From NCBI RefSeq assembly GCF_041296385.1, contig NW_027184085.1:1-64000 (forward strand): a stretch of DNA of 64,000 nucleotides, in the 5' to 3' direction. Both the position numbers and the translations under genes were made by a program. The stretch comes from Aphelocoma coerulescens (lineage: Eukaryota > Chordata > Aves > Passeriformes > Corvidae). This document shows positions 20,154 to 30,603 of the stretch, piece by piece; the first letter of the stretch is position 1, and each line of letters starts with the position of its first letter. Below the pieces are notes generated by a model. It had not been told where the DNA came from. It searched no databases and saw only the letters and a list, made by a program, of their open reading frames with translations.

Positions 20154-23100
20154 AGGGGTCAGGGGCTCTACTTACTGGGGACCAAGAAACATCCAGAGCC
20201 CTTGATAAAAATAAAAGTCGGTCCCCAGTGCCAGGAATTTGAATTCCTGGTAGATACGGGAGCAGAAAGATCAACTATCCAAGTTTTACCATCTGGATGT
20301 AAAGTCTCCCGAGACACCGCCCTTGTAGTGGGCGCCAAGGGTGAACCTTTTGAGGTCCCTGTTATTAAAGATGTCCTGATAGAAACCGAATCAAAAATAG
20401 GAATAGGAAGCCTTTTGTTGGCACCAGAAGCAGAGTATAACCTCATGGGTAGAGATCTCATAGTAGAATTGGGAATAAACCTAGAGGTAATTAATAAAGA
20501 ATTGAGAATCAAACTATGCCCCCTTAGAGTAGAGGATGAAAAGGAAATTAACCCTGAGGTATGGTACACGCCTGACAGTGTGGGCCAACTGAACATTCCG
20601 CCCTTCTCCGTAACCATAAAAGATCCAGAAATTCCAATAAGGATCAAGCAGTATCCCATATCCCCAGAAGGGAAACGAGGACTAAAGCCTGAAATAGACA
20701 GACTAATAAGCAAGGGACTCCTAGAAGCCTGTATGTCCCCTTTTAATACACCCATTTTACCAGTAAAGAAACCAGATGGATCCTATCGATCGGTGCATGA
20801 TTTAAGAGAAATTAATAAGAGGACAGTGGCCCGGTTCCCGGTGGTTGCTAACCCATACACCCTATTAAGTAGACTAGGGCCAGAAAATCACTGGTGTAGT
20901 GTAATTGATCTAAAAGATGCATTTTGGGCCTGCCCCTTAGACGAAAATAGTAGAGATTATTTTGCCTTTGAATGGGAGGACCCAGATACTCATAGGCGAC
21001 AACAGTTGCGATGGACCGTGCTGCCACAGGGGTTCACAGAATCACCAAATTTATTTGGACAAGCATTAGAACAAATCCTCCAAGAATATCAAACAAGAGA
21101 AAACATTACTTTGATTCAGTATGTGGATGACCTCCTGATTGCAGGAAAAAAAGAAGAAGAAGTTCAGGAGGAGAGCATTAAACTGTTAAACTTTTTAAGC
21201 TTGAAGGGACTAAAAGTATCAAAGGCAAAATTACAGTTTGTAGAAGAAGAAGTAAAATATTTAGGCCATTATTTGAGTAAAGGAGAGAAAAAAATAGACC
21301 CTGAAAGAGTGAAAGGAATCCTCTCACTCCCGCCACCAAGGAGCAAGAGACAAGTAAGGCAATTGCTAGGATTAGTAGGCTACTGTAGACAATGGATTGA
21401 TAATTATAGTACCAAGGTTAAATTTCTGTATAACAAGCTCAGTCATGACGGGTTATTGAAATGGAGCGGAGAGGATGAGCAGAGCTTAGAACAACTGCAA
21501 CAGGATTTAATTAACGCTCCAGTACTAAGTTTACCTGATTTTAAAAGACCATTTTATCTATTTGTAAACACTGAAAATGGGACAGCATATGGAGTATTAA
21601 CTCAGTATTGGGCTGGGAGAAAGAAACCGGTAGGATACTTGTCAAAGCTATTAGACCCAGTAAGCAAGGGATGGCCTACATGCCTACAGGCAGTGGTAGC
21701 CTGTGCTCTCTTGGTAGAAGAAGCACGTAAAATAACTTTTAATGGGGAACTCAAGGTACTATCTCCACATAATATTAGGGGAATATTGCAACAAAAAGCT
21801 GAAAAATGGATAACAGATTCGAGACTTTGAAAGTATGAAGGGATCTTATTAGATTCCCCAAAGCTAACACTAGAGGTCACTACACTACAAAATCCGGCCC
21901 AGTTCTTATACGGAGAACCAAATGAGAAAAAATTAGCCCATGATTGCATGTTAACCATAGAAGAACAAACCAAAATCCGACCGGACTTAGAAGAAGAAGA
22001 ATTAGAAGAAGGGGAGAGGCTGTTTGTAGACGGATCATCTCGGGTAATCGAGGGAAAGAGAGTATCTGGCTATGCAATCATTAAAGAGGAAGGGTCAGAA
22101 GTCTTAGAGTCAGGACCTCTAAGTAGATCCTGGTCAGCTCAAGCTTGTGAATTGTATGCAGTCTTACGAGCTCTGAGATTGCTGAAAAATAAAACAGGGA
22201 CAATATATACAGACTCCAAATATGCATATGGAGTGGTACATACATTTGGAAAAATATGGGAAGAACGAGGGTTAATAAACTCTCAAGGGAAAGACTTAGT
22301 CCATCAGGAGCTAATAAGACAGCTACTCCAGGCCTTACGGGAGCCTAGAAGAATTGCTGTAGTACATCTTAAAGGACACCAGAAAGGATTAGATTTTAGG
22401 AGTAGAGGTAATAATGGGCCAGACCGAGAAGCAAAAAGGGCAGCACTTTTGGTTATACAACAAGTTCAGGATAAGGAACAACCAAAGGAGAAATTCCTCA
22501 ATAAAACTAGAATGTATAGTTTTACAGAACAAGAAAAAGAGAAACTATCACAAATGGGGCTAAAAGAAAATTCAGAAGGAGAATGGAAACTCCCAGATGG
22601 AAGAGTAGTACTACCTAAATCAATAGCAGTAGAAATTTTACCAAGGTTACATAGCCAAACTATTTGGGGAACACAAGCACTAGCAGACCAGTTTGCCACC
22701 AAGTATATGTGTATTGGAATATATAATTTGGCAAAACAAATTGTTAAAGGCTGCATAACTTGCCTTAAAGTGAATAAGGCTTATTTAAGAGAACACCCAT
22801 TGGGAGGGAGACCACTAGCACACAGGCCCTTTGCTAACGTACAACTAGATTTCACCGAATTGCCCAAAGTAGGAAGAAGTAAATACTTATTAGTTATAGT
22901 AGACCATCTAACGCATTTTGTCGAAGCATTTCCCACAGCAAGGGCAACAGCACAGACAGTGGTCAAAGTTCTATTAGAAAATATTATCCCTAGATATGGA
23001 ATAATTGAGACTATTGACTCCGACCGAGGACCCCACTTTGTATCTAAAATCATCAAAGAAGTAATGGGAATTATGGGAATAAAGTGGGAATATCATACCC

Positions 23101-23440
23101 CCTGGCATCCCCAAAGTTCAGGACGAGTAGAAAGAATGAATGGGGAAATAAAGAAGCAATTGACAAAGCTTATGCTTGAAACCAAGTTGTCGTGGGTGAA
23201 ATGTCTACCATTAGCTTTGTTAAACATACGGACTCAACCAAGATCTGACATGGGAATCTCCCCTTTTGAGATGCTGTATGGAATGCCTTATAATATGGGG
23301 GAACCTCAAGATCACCCAAATTTAAGAGACCAAAACATGAATCATTACATTATTACCTTAATGAAATATAGAGAAGAATTATGGAAAAAGAGCATGATAA
23401 CTCAAAGACCCCCGCTAGAACTTAAACTACATCGAATTCA
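20154..23440 (+). pseudogene. pol: ERV-B pro-pol (protease, RT, RNase H, integrase core), one internal stop
   Basis: Pol continues in the gag frame after UAG, as in gammaretroviruses that use stop-codon suppression; the bases after UAG (AGGGGTCAGGGG) resemble that context. Protease has the DTGA active site (20253-20264). Reverse transcriptase has YVDD (21120-21131) with an LPQGF motif upstream. RNase H begins near 22015 with an FVDGSS motif. Integrase shows an HHCC zinc region (about 22650-22765) and a D,D,E core (Asp near 22849 and 23020, Glu near 23130). TGA at 21828-21830 breaks the frame before RNase H. The integrase C-terminal domain is missing, because the frame runs straight into env sequence near 23440. 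Confidence 0.88.
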
Positions 23441-24191
23441 ACTATTTAATTACACCCACGATTATTGTATTCAAGTGTCCATCATACCCCGAATCACGTA
23501 TCATCCTAGTGAATACATGTACCAACAACACACCACAGCAGATCATCACCTAGTAAAAAGAGAACCTTTTACTGCATTAACCATAGCAACCCTTCTCACT
23601 ATAGGAGGAGTTGGGGCAGGAACTGGAGTAGCATCCTTAGTCACCCAGCAAAAAGAATTAAGAGCACTAAGGGTCTCAGTAGATGAAGATCTAAGCCGAA
23701 TAGAACAAGCAATTGATGGCCTAGTAAAATCAGTAAGATCTCTATCAGAAGTAGTCCTACAAAATAGGAGGGGATTAGACTTATTATTCCTTCAGCAGGG
23801 AGGACTGTGTGTAGCACTCAAAGAAGAATGCTGTGTCTACGCAGACCACACTGGGGTAGTGATAGACACCATGACTGAACTAAGAAAACGGCTAGAACAA
23901 CAGAAAAGAGAAAGAGAGGCACAACAGAGCTGGTATGAATCCTGGTTTAATCATTCACCCTGGTTAACCACTTTGTTATCTACCATTGCAGGGCCTCTAA
24001 TTCTGTTAGTCCTAGGACTCACATTTGGGCCGTGTATATTCAATAAGCTGATCTCCATAGTAAAAGGGCGCTTAGAAGTAGCACATTTAATGCTCCTTAG
24101 GGCTAAATACCAGAAGATACCAGAAAATCATGAAGAAGAAATGTTAGAATTAGCTAAACAAGAGCTAAAAAGATTCAATGAACAAAAATGA
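23441..24191 (+). pseudogene. env: ERV-B env transmembrane half, fused in frame to pol
   Basis: After the pol/env junction only a short C-terminal piece of the surface subunit remains. A weak cleavage-type site (VKR|EP, about 23554-23568) precedes a hydrophobic glycine-rich fusion-peptide-like segment (about 23569-23640). A heptad-like helix follows, then a CX6CC motif (about 23809-23838) of gammaretroviral type, a membrane anchor (about 23960-24050) and a charged cytoplasmic tail ending at 24191. Almost the entire receptor-binding part is absent and there is no env start codon, so this is not a functional envelope gene. It shares one uninterrupted frame with RNase H and integrase (21948-24191, 747 codons), which is a product of the deletion. 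Confidence 0.85.
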
Positions 24192-24194
24192 ACA

Positions 24195-24211
24195 AGAGAA
24201 AAAGGGGGGAT
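24195..24211 (+). other. ERV-B polypurine tract
   Basis: AAGAGAAAAAGGGGGGAT directly precedes the TGTAATAAAT start of the 3' LTR and primes plus-strand DNA synthesis in retroviruses. Confidence 0.88.
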
Positions 24212-24676
24212 TGTAATAAATAAGGGTATTTTGTTCATTGAAAACAGCTGACACAGGCCACAACGTACATAACAGGAAATGTCTTAACAAATCCATATGT
24301 AAAGGTTGTAAGTGCTGTAAGTGTACTATTGTTTAAGCTCCAGGAAGAAAAGCGGGGGATACTAACTGACCAAATATGGAAAGGGTCACCCAGAGGGCAC
24401 TTGAAGAAGACTACTTGCCTTCAGCCATCGACCACCAGAAGGCAGAAAACGACCCCCTAGCAACAAGCTCACACATGCGTAGAGTACTCCCTTAAAGATA
24501 AGTTAACAGGAAATGATCCTGCATAAAAGAAGGACTGAAATTTGCAAACCCCTGCGGCAGTCGGTGGAGCGGGGACTCCCCTGTCGCCCAGCGCTGATTT
24601 TGCTTATGCCTTGCTTGCTGTAATTAATAAATTCTCTAATTTGATTAAACCTCCTTGTCTGCCTCCGTCAATCACA
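24212..24676 (+). repeat. 3' LTR of ERV-B
   Basis: The LTR is 465 bp and differs from the 5' LTR at seven positions by eye. It has AATAAA at 24626-24631, a plausible poly(A) signal. GAGG follows it (24677-24680). Confidence 0.93.
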
Positions 24677-24880
24677 GAGGGGACAAGGATTATCTCAGAG
24701 GCTGCTAAATCATTCATTATTTAAAGCCGTGGCTCAGTTAAAGAGCAATACCAATTAAGCTCCTGGATAAAAAGCCTGGGAGATCGGGGTTGGGTTTTTT
24801 TCCATTGTTCCTTTCGGTGGCTTTTTGCAAGCAAACTATGAAGCGGACAAGCCGCAAGCGTGCTACAGCGCCCCTTGCTG
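24677..24880. other. Sequence resuming after ERV-B, probably rest of ERV-A LTR
   Basis: The duplicated GAGG is followed by AT-rich sequence with a TATA-like GGATAAAAAG near 24762 and then a T-run. It fits the downstream half of the interrupted LTR but no matching second copy is available. Confidence 0.35.
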
Positions 24881-25460
24881 GGACTCGCTCCGGGCTGGCG
24901 CTGTTCCACGGTGCGAGGGGACCGGAAAAGCCACGCGACCCACGGAACCGGCGGCACTCGCCGCCCGAGGACGGCCCCGCGCTCCCGGAACCGGGAGGAG
25001 CGCGGCTCGCGGCACGGAAGCGGCTCCTCCGGCAGGCGGGGGCGGCCCCGCGCCGGGAGACCCCTCCCGCCCCCGGCGCCTGCCGAGCGGCACTGGCGCC
25101 GGGCCGAGGGGGACCCGGCGGCGCGCGTCTCGCGGCACGAAAGCGCCTCCTCCGGCAGGCGGGGGCGGTCCCGCGCCGGGAGACCCCCGCCCGCCCCCGG
25201 CGCCTGCCGAACGGCACCGGCACCGGCGCCTGACCGAAGGGGAGCCGGCGGCGCCCGAGCCCCGCGCACGGACGGCACGGAGCGGGCGGGACGACCGGGG
25301 GCGGCGCGGCTCCGTGCCGCATCTCCCGCCTGCCGGCCCGGCGGCGCTCACCTCGGCTCCGCGCGGCTCGGACCGGCGCGGCTCCGTTGGTCCCTGTCGG
25401 CGGCCCAGCCCCCAAATTCCCACTCCTCCTCAGAAATTCCCCAGGGGCCGGGAGTGCTCC
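24880..25460. other. CpG-island-like block with a 123-bp internal duplication
   Basis: This is the most GC-rich stretch in the window, dense in CpG. A segment with a CTCCTCCGGCAGGCGGGGGC core is present twice (about 25009-25110 and 25132-25233; period 123 bp), with a weaker earlier relative. Long open frames exist in several frames on both strands, as expected for extreme GC content, and none resembles a protein. It could be the promoter or first-exon region of a gene outside the recognisable sequence, or part of a longer trailer version. Confidence 0.6.
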
Positions 25461-26150
25461 CGCGCGAGACATTCGGTGCCGGGGCATGGCCGGAAGCGAC
25501 CTCAAATGCGGTGGCACGCTCCGATTCAAACCTTTCAAATGCTGGAAAAGCCGGAGTTTCTTTCAATTTAACCCCTGAAACTGAGGCAACGGGGGGTGTT
25601 CACCTCAATTCAAACCAATACAATGGTAAATAAATAAATGTGTTCTCCCTTTCTATTTAATGGTCTAAGATATCAGAAAGAGAGGAGTTTTCCTCAACTC
25701 TCAAATGATGGGGAAAGGGCGATTGTTACCTTCATTAAAACCCTCAAAAAGCAGGGGCAGCAGGGCTTCCCCCTCAATTTAGAACTTAGGTTGATGAAAA
25801 TGGAGGGGTTACCCTCAATTCAAACCCATAAAATGGTAACATCTGTGCTTTCCCCTTCCATTTTAAATGGAAGGGGGATCCCCTCGTTCAAACACAGACA
25901 ATAATGAAGGAGGAGTTTCTTCCCTCCATTTAAACTCCTTTTGTTCTCGTAATCCCCATTTTTTCTGAGGGCACGGGGGGAGGGACTGGCAAGATGAAAT
26001 CGGAAGGGAAAAATAGAAAGACCCCCCCCCCGCAAACCCACGCACCGGCTCACCTGCTTAGCTGCAGCTGCCTGGCGCCTCCTTTGGCAATGCTCCGCAT
26101 CTAACTGCATCCGAGTGCTCCCCCAGACCCTGTGAGATGCTCTCACCGTC
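25460..26150. repeat. Partial third trailer copy (T3)
   Basis: From a CATTCGGTGCCGGGGCATGG motif at about 25470 the sequence follows the trailers (8163 in T1, 62284 in T2) through the ~40-bp minisatellite to a GAGGGCACGGGGGGAGGGACTGGCAAGATGAAA-like end near 25970-25996 (matching 62869-62895 in T2). The promoter part and the 47-bp minisatellite are not present. Confidence 0.75.
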
Positions 26151-27660
26151 CTTTCGTGAGAGACCCCCCCAGGACCTCACCGTAAGCCCCTCTCCTCCAA
26201 CATAGCCCTGCAAAAGTGAGCTGAGGTAACCCCTCCTAAAACAGGCCCCGGCAGGAGCCGCCCTCTCCTCACCGTCACAGCTCACACCTGGGGCTGCTCT
26301 CCCCCCTCATCATTCTCACGGCTCACACCTGGGGTTGTTGCCGGTCCAAGTGTGAGGGCAGGTGCAGAAAGGATTTGCTGCTCCTTCCCTGGACGGCTCA
26401 TTGTCTGCACCTGACACGCTGAGGCACTGGGCTTTCCTTTCCATAGATAATAGATAGTTGATGCCAGGTGCAGGTAAACTGTCAGGGTTGGTTTTTGAAA
26501 TATTTTTTTAAACTAGAAAGTGTTCCATAAGTATGCATGTGACTTTTGAGATTTGATATACGAGACTTGTTGAGCTTTTGACGGGGTACCCTTCCTTCTC
26601 GGACCGGGGTAACGGAGCAGAGGAGGCTGCTGTTCTGCTAAGTTCTTTATTTCATAGTCTCATAGTTTTCTTGAAGGCAGAGTTCAGAGGGGGCTACATG
26701 ACAAAGCCAAGCAGCAACAGCAGGCAAAAACAGCCTCTTCTATATGTTCTATATGCTTTATATACTATACACACTATACTTGATGCACTCTATACAATGT
26801 ACTATACACTCTATATTTTTTCTTACAGAAGTGTGGATTATATTTGTTAACTGACCAATAAGATTAATACACGATTCTAGTTTCTCTTAACCTATCCTGG
26901 CCTGATTCTAACAGTCGTAAGCCTTACACAAGTACTACATAGGTATTACACAGATTTGCGTATGCAGTTTCTATCGGCTCTTATTGTTTATGTGAACAGT
27001 CTATCTAAAAAATATGAACAGTGTAATTCTATCTATATTTTGTCTAAAGTAAAGAATTCTGTGAAAAGGTAACACTGCTGCAGCAAGAACTGTGTTTAAG
27101 GTCTCTGCTACAGCTTTTTAATGTTTAAGGCACTTAGCATATATTTCTACTGAAGTTAAAAATCTATGTTTCTATTTCACTTTGGTGTGGCTTCATGTAT
27201 CTCAGCCTGTCCAAAGGTTTAAATTCAATCCCCGTGCTTTGGCTTCCCTCTGGGCCTGAGTCCAGAGGAGCTTTTGCTCCGACAGAGACTAAATCTCTCA
27301 CCGGTTTTAGAGTACTGCATTGAAAGTCTGTGCGCTTTCTCTTCTTTCCCTGTTCTGAGCGAGTTCTTTGGAACTTCTTTCTTCATTGAATTTTTTTATT
27401 TACACTTCAGCAAAATGTGGAAATAACATATACAAACACAAGTACGAATACAATCCATATACATGCTGGCAAAAGTCCAATTTACACACAGAGCAATACA
27501 TGGAAATTCAGTGGCAAACACCAATACAGAACAATACAGGGCAATGCAAGCCAAATACATATCAATGCAATAAAACAATGCTACTGTTTCTGGAAAGTTT
27601 ATTACATTTTCTTTTATTGTTATAAGAAACCCAAAACAGCAACATGTAGAGAACATAACA
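26150..27660. other. Unassigned region before leader L2
   Basis: A duplicated motif of about 25 bp (CAGCTCACACCTGGGGCTGC-like) recurs at a 42-bp distance near 26276 and 26318. From 26500 on the DNA is AT-rich. Minus-strand AATAAA hexamers (26646-26651, 27395-27400) and a GC-richer stretch near 27220-27320 are compatible with an inverted LTR or other retroelement, but no paired ends were found. CAATAC-like motifs recur from 27440 to 27590. Confidence 0.35.
26735..26820. repeat. Imperfect TATAC/CTATA microsatellite
   Basis: Variants of CTATA, ATACT and TATAC repeat irregularly over about 85 bp. Confidence 0.8.
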
Positions 27661-27878
27661 GTCATCCACCACCCACACCTCCTTTAGCTTACACACAAAC
27701 CCACCCTTGCTCTCATCTTGACCGCTCCACTAACCCTCGGCGCTCTATGGGAATGTGGTTCCCAGGAGCCTCCAAATCATCCTGCCTCACAAAACCCCAT
27801 CGCCGGCACGGTCCGCACCCAAACCTTGGCGATGAACGTCGCCTCGCAGACCGGCCAGGACCAAAGGAAAAAAAACCT

Positions 27879-27901
27879 GGGGGGGGGGGGGGGGGGGGGG
27901 G
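27879..27901 (+). repeat. Poly(G) run of 23
   Basis: Twenty-three consecutive G sit in the place of the G7 arm of the L1 hairpins. The tract could form a G-quadruplex. Its length may also be inexact, because sequencing of such runs is error-prone. Confidence 0.85.
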
Positions 27902-28715
27902 AACAAACCTGGCTGGGGTTTTTTTAATTCAAAATTTAAAAATGTGTTGAAAAACCTGAAACGCAAAAATCTCACATACAACATTAGAACCCATCAACAC
28001 ACATGCTCTCACAGGCAGACAGAAGTAGAAAGACAGACAACTCTCACAGACACACACAGTCACACACTCTTCAGCTTCCTGCTTCCTTTGTTCTGCAGCC
28101 CTTACTCAAAAAACTCTACGGATGAAGATGCTTCAGCACATCTTCCAGCTGCTGCTCCTCGACATCAAACGGTAGATTCTGGGAAAATTGGTAGCATCAG
28201 TGACCACAGAGATCCAAAGCCACCTCAGGGACCTGACAGACAACATGAGGCGGTCAGTGAGGGGCCGAAGGCTAGGAGTTATCTCCACGCTAGGCCCATA
28301 AATTTTCTACCCAAAACCCCATAGAAAAGATATGAACCTTTAAGTTTTATAACTGTTCTTCTTAACCATTACCCTGCCAGGGCAGGGCAGCTCCAACTGC
28401 AAAGAGCACATGGACAAGGTGGTGCGCCGAATATAAGCAAAGACGACACGACGGCTTGAGATAACTCTCTGGAAGATTAATTCTTGAGCCCGATATGCTT
28501 TAAGGCAACAAAACCTACAGAACTACCGCGGTCACGTGAGGAGGGTCTAATATGCTCCATATAGAAGTCTAAGGGAATAGGATGTGAACAGAAGGCACTA
28601 CCAAAAGTGAGAAGGAAGATGGATGAGAACATCTCCTGCACTTCCTCTGGTCTCAAAAAGTAAAAATGTAAAGATGCTGGAATAAGCCCAATCTGGGAAA
28701 GTACACAAGGAGAGA

Positions 28716-28731
28716 CCCCCCCCCCCCCCCC
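28716..28731 (+). repeat. Poly(C) run of 16
   Basis: The homologous position in L1 (about 1640-1660) has no C-run, so the tract is specific to L2. Confidence 0.85.
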
Positions 28732-30561
28732 GCTGCCAACACGGCCCAGAACAATGCCGATAAAGCATCAAGACATAACAAAGCCCTAGGACACAGAAGA
28801 GGATGGACACAAACTACATAACACAGAGAGAAGTTAAAACTGCCCAGCAGTTTCACCTGATGGACCCAAGATTCCTGCTGCAAGATGAGCCAGAAAGTGA
28901 TGATGCCAAAGGAAAGACGGCTCTATGGCAATAGCACGTGACAGTGAAACAACTCCTTACGAGAAGTTAGTGCCAAAGCTGTTAAGAGGATGCTCAAGAA
29001 GTTCAGTAGGCCTAGAGAAAGAGGTGATGACTGCTGGGCAACCGCTCCGGACCCAAAGGCAGGCTCCTCAGGCAAAAAGATCTGCAATGACATCAAGACT
29101 CAAAGCACAAAGCTTGCAAAAACATGGGTATGGAACTGCTCTGCCCGGCAAAGGGTCAGGTGATGCTAAGGAGAAACCCTCTCCCTTTACTTCCAAGGGG
29201 CCCATCCCACTACAGCCCTCTCCTCTAAGCTAACTTCAGATTGCCTCCTGTGATTCCAAAGGTTTTTCCCTTCTCCCAACCACGAGTCCCAACACTTAGC
29301 TTTCAGAGACGAGAGGAAAAAATCCATCCTCGACAGAAAAGAACACGTGGGCGCTGTGGACATCAGTACAGTCCCTGTAGTCTGCTTTGGAGGCTGCAAA
29401 AATTCAGAAAGAAACTTCAGACTGCGATGAGACGTCCCAAAAATGACCCCTTGTGCAACGCCCCCCTCCCTCGTAACTGCAAAGGCTAATCGCTTACTGG
29501 CCGTTTCCAAACTTCGGCTCCACACTGGCTCATGGTACCTAAGACGACAAAACAGAAAACGTGACTATCACCCTCCAGAAGATTAATCCCCAGGGCTCCT
29601 CTACACTGCTGCCCTGGCGCACCTCAAATCTTCATCCGACTCTGGAGGGGGCCTGGACAATACCCGCAAAGTGAAAAGGTACATGCTTGGCACCTCAAAG
29701 GACTAAGGCAAAAGACCTGTGACATGAGATGCACAAAAGACAAAGAACGCACAATAGACACATGACATGTACCGGGACTGCTCTGCCCTGCGCACCTCGG
29801 CACTGTGATCAAAAGCAAGACTTAAGCTTTATGGGTCCTAAGGGGTCCCTTCTTGGGTATCCCCACCTCCAAATCTGACTCAAAAATATCTCCGGTGAGT
29901 GCCAACTCGACACCCTGCTTTCACCCCTACTGTGGGTTACAGGTCTCGACTTACCTCTTGGATATCTGGGGATGTCAATCTGCCTCGGGTGCAAAAGGCG
30001 GCCGCCTCACCATGCAGGCAGCTGGTGCCTTCACCAGGCTGGTTATCTCTTAGTCAGCTACAATAAACAAAACCAAACAAACATCAGTGCATGAGCTTAG
30101 TGGCACCTCAGCCAAAACCCATCAATTCTGCCACTCACCGTCTCCTAAAAAGGCTGGAGTCCTCAGGCCGCACGCTCTGGCCGCGCTCCAAGGCCAACAC
30201 CATCGTTGTAGGGTATAGCTGAGTTGAGTGGAGACGAGGTGATGTAGCATTGCTAAAACTTGAGCAGACCCGCGCTCCCCCTCCCTCCCTCCCCAACGTA
30301 TTGCAACTTCTCGGCCATTGCCAAAGGCAACCTGGAGGGTACCCTCACATGGAAAAGGTAAAGGCTTCGTCACAGAGTCCCATGATACTCACAGAGTACT
30401 AACGAGGGCAGCGAGACAGGTCCGTCGGCCGGTCGGTGAGGAGTACGGCATAAGACGGTGGGACGGCCTGAAACACACAAATGACAATGGATGCTTAGAG
30501 CTGTATCAGAACTTGGCACCCAAGGAATAACATGTGGTTCTTTCCACCAATGACTTCTTAC

Positions 30562-30603
30562 CTCATTCACTTGACCTTGACTGCTGAGATCTGGCTTTAC
30601 CTC
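30562..30603 (-). other. 42-nt exon-like segment 'a', first copy in the long array
   Basis: The acceptor on the minus strand is GTCTTTGTTCTTAG and the donor GAG|GTAAGA. The 14-codon frame reads EVKPDLSSQGQVNE. The next segments to the left and right repeat this arrangement. Confidence 0.45.

Larger units (their letters stand above)
17844..24676 (+). mobile_element. ERV-B: ERV-H-like gammaretroviral provirus, internally deleted
   Basis: The provirus is 6833 bp with paired 465-bp LTRs, a primer-binding site for tRNA-His, gag, pro-pol in the gag frame behind a UAG, and the transmembrane half of env. The usual length for this class is above 8 kb. The shortfall is explained by loss of the integrase C-terminus and nearly all of the surface subunit of env. 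In-frame stops break gag (19416-19418) and pol (21828-21830). The LTRs differ at seven positions by eye (1.5%), so insertion is geologically recent, of the order of a few million years under typical avian rates (inference). It lies inside an older ERV. Confidence 0.92.
27660..29690. repeat. Leader module L2 of the macro-repeat, copy B
   Basis: L2 is homologous to L1 in the same orientation and is CpG-depleted relative to it. It has one copy of the short leader repeat, in which the G7-A13-C7 hairpin is replaced by a long G-run. It also has a C-run at 28716-28731 where L1 has ordinary sequence. At about 29692 the leader (homologous to ~2650) joins directly to array sequence homologous to ~3819. 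Confidence 0.8.

Noticed and set aside
24721..25633. Long Arg/Gly/Pro-rich frames of up to 266 codons in the GC-rich block
   Set aside because: Stop codons are rare at this base composition; frames overlap on both strands and contain the 123-bp duplication, with no protein-like conservation.
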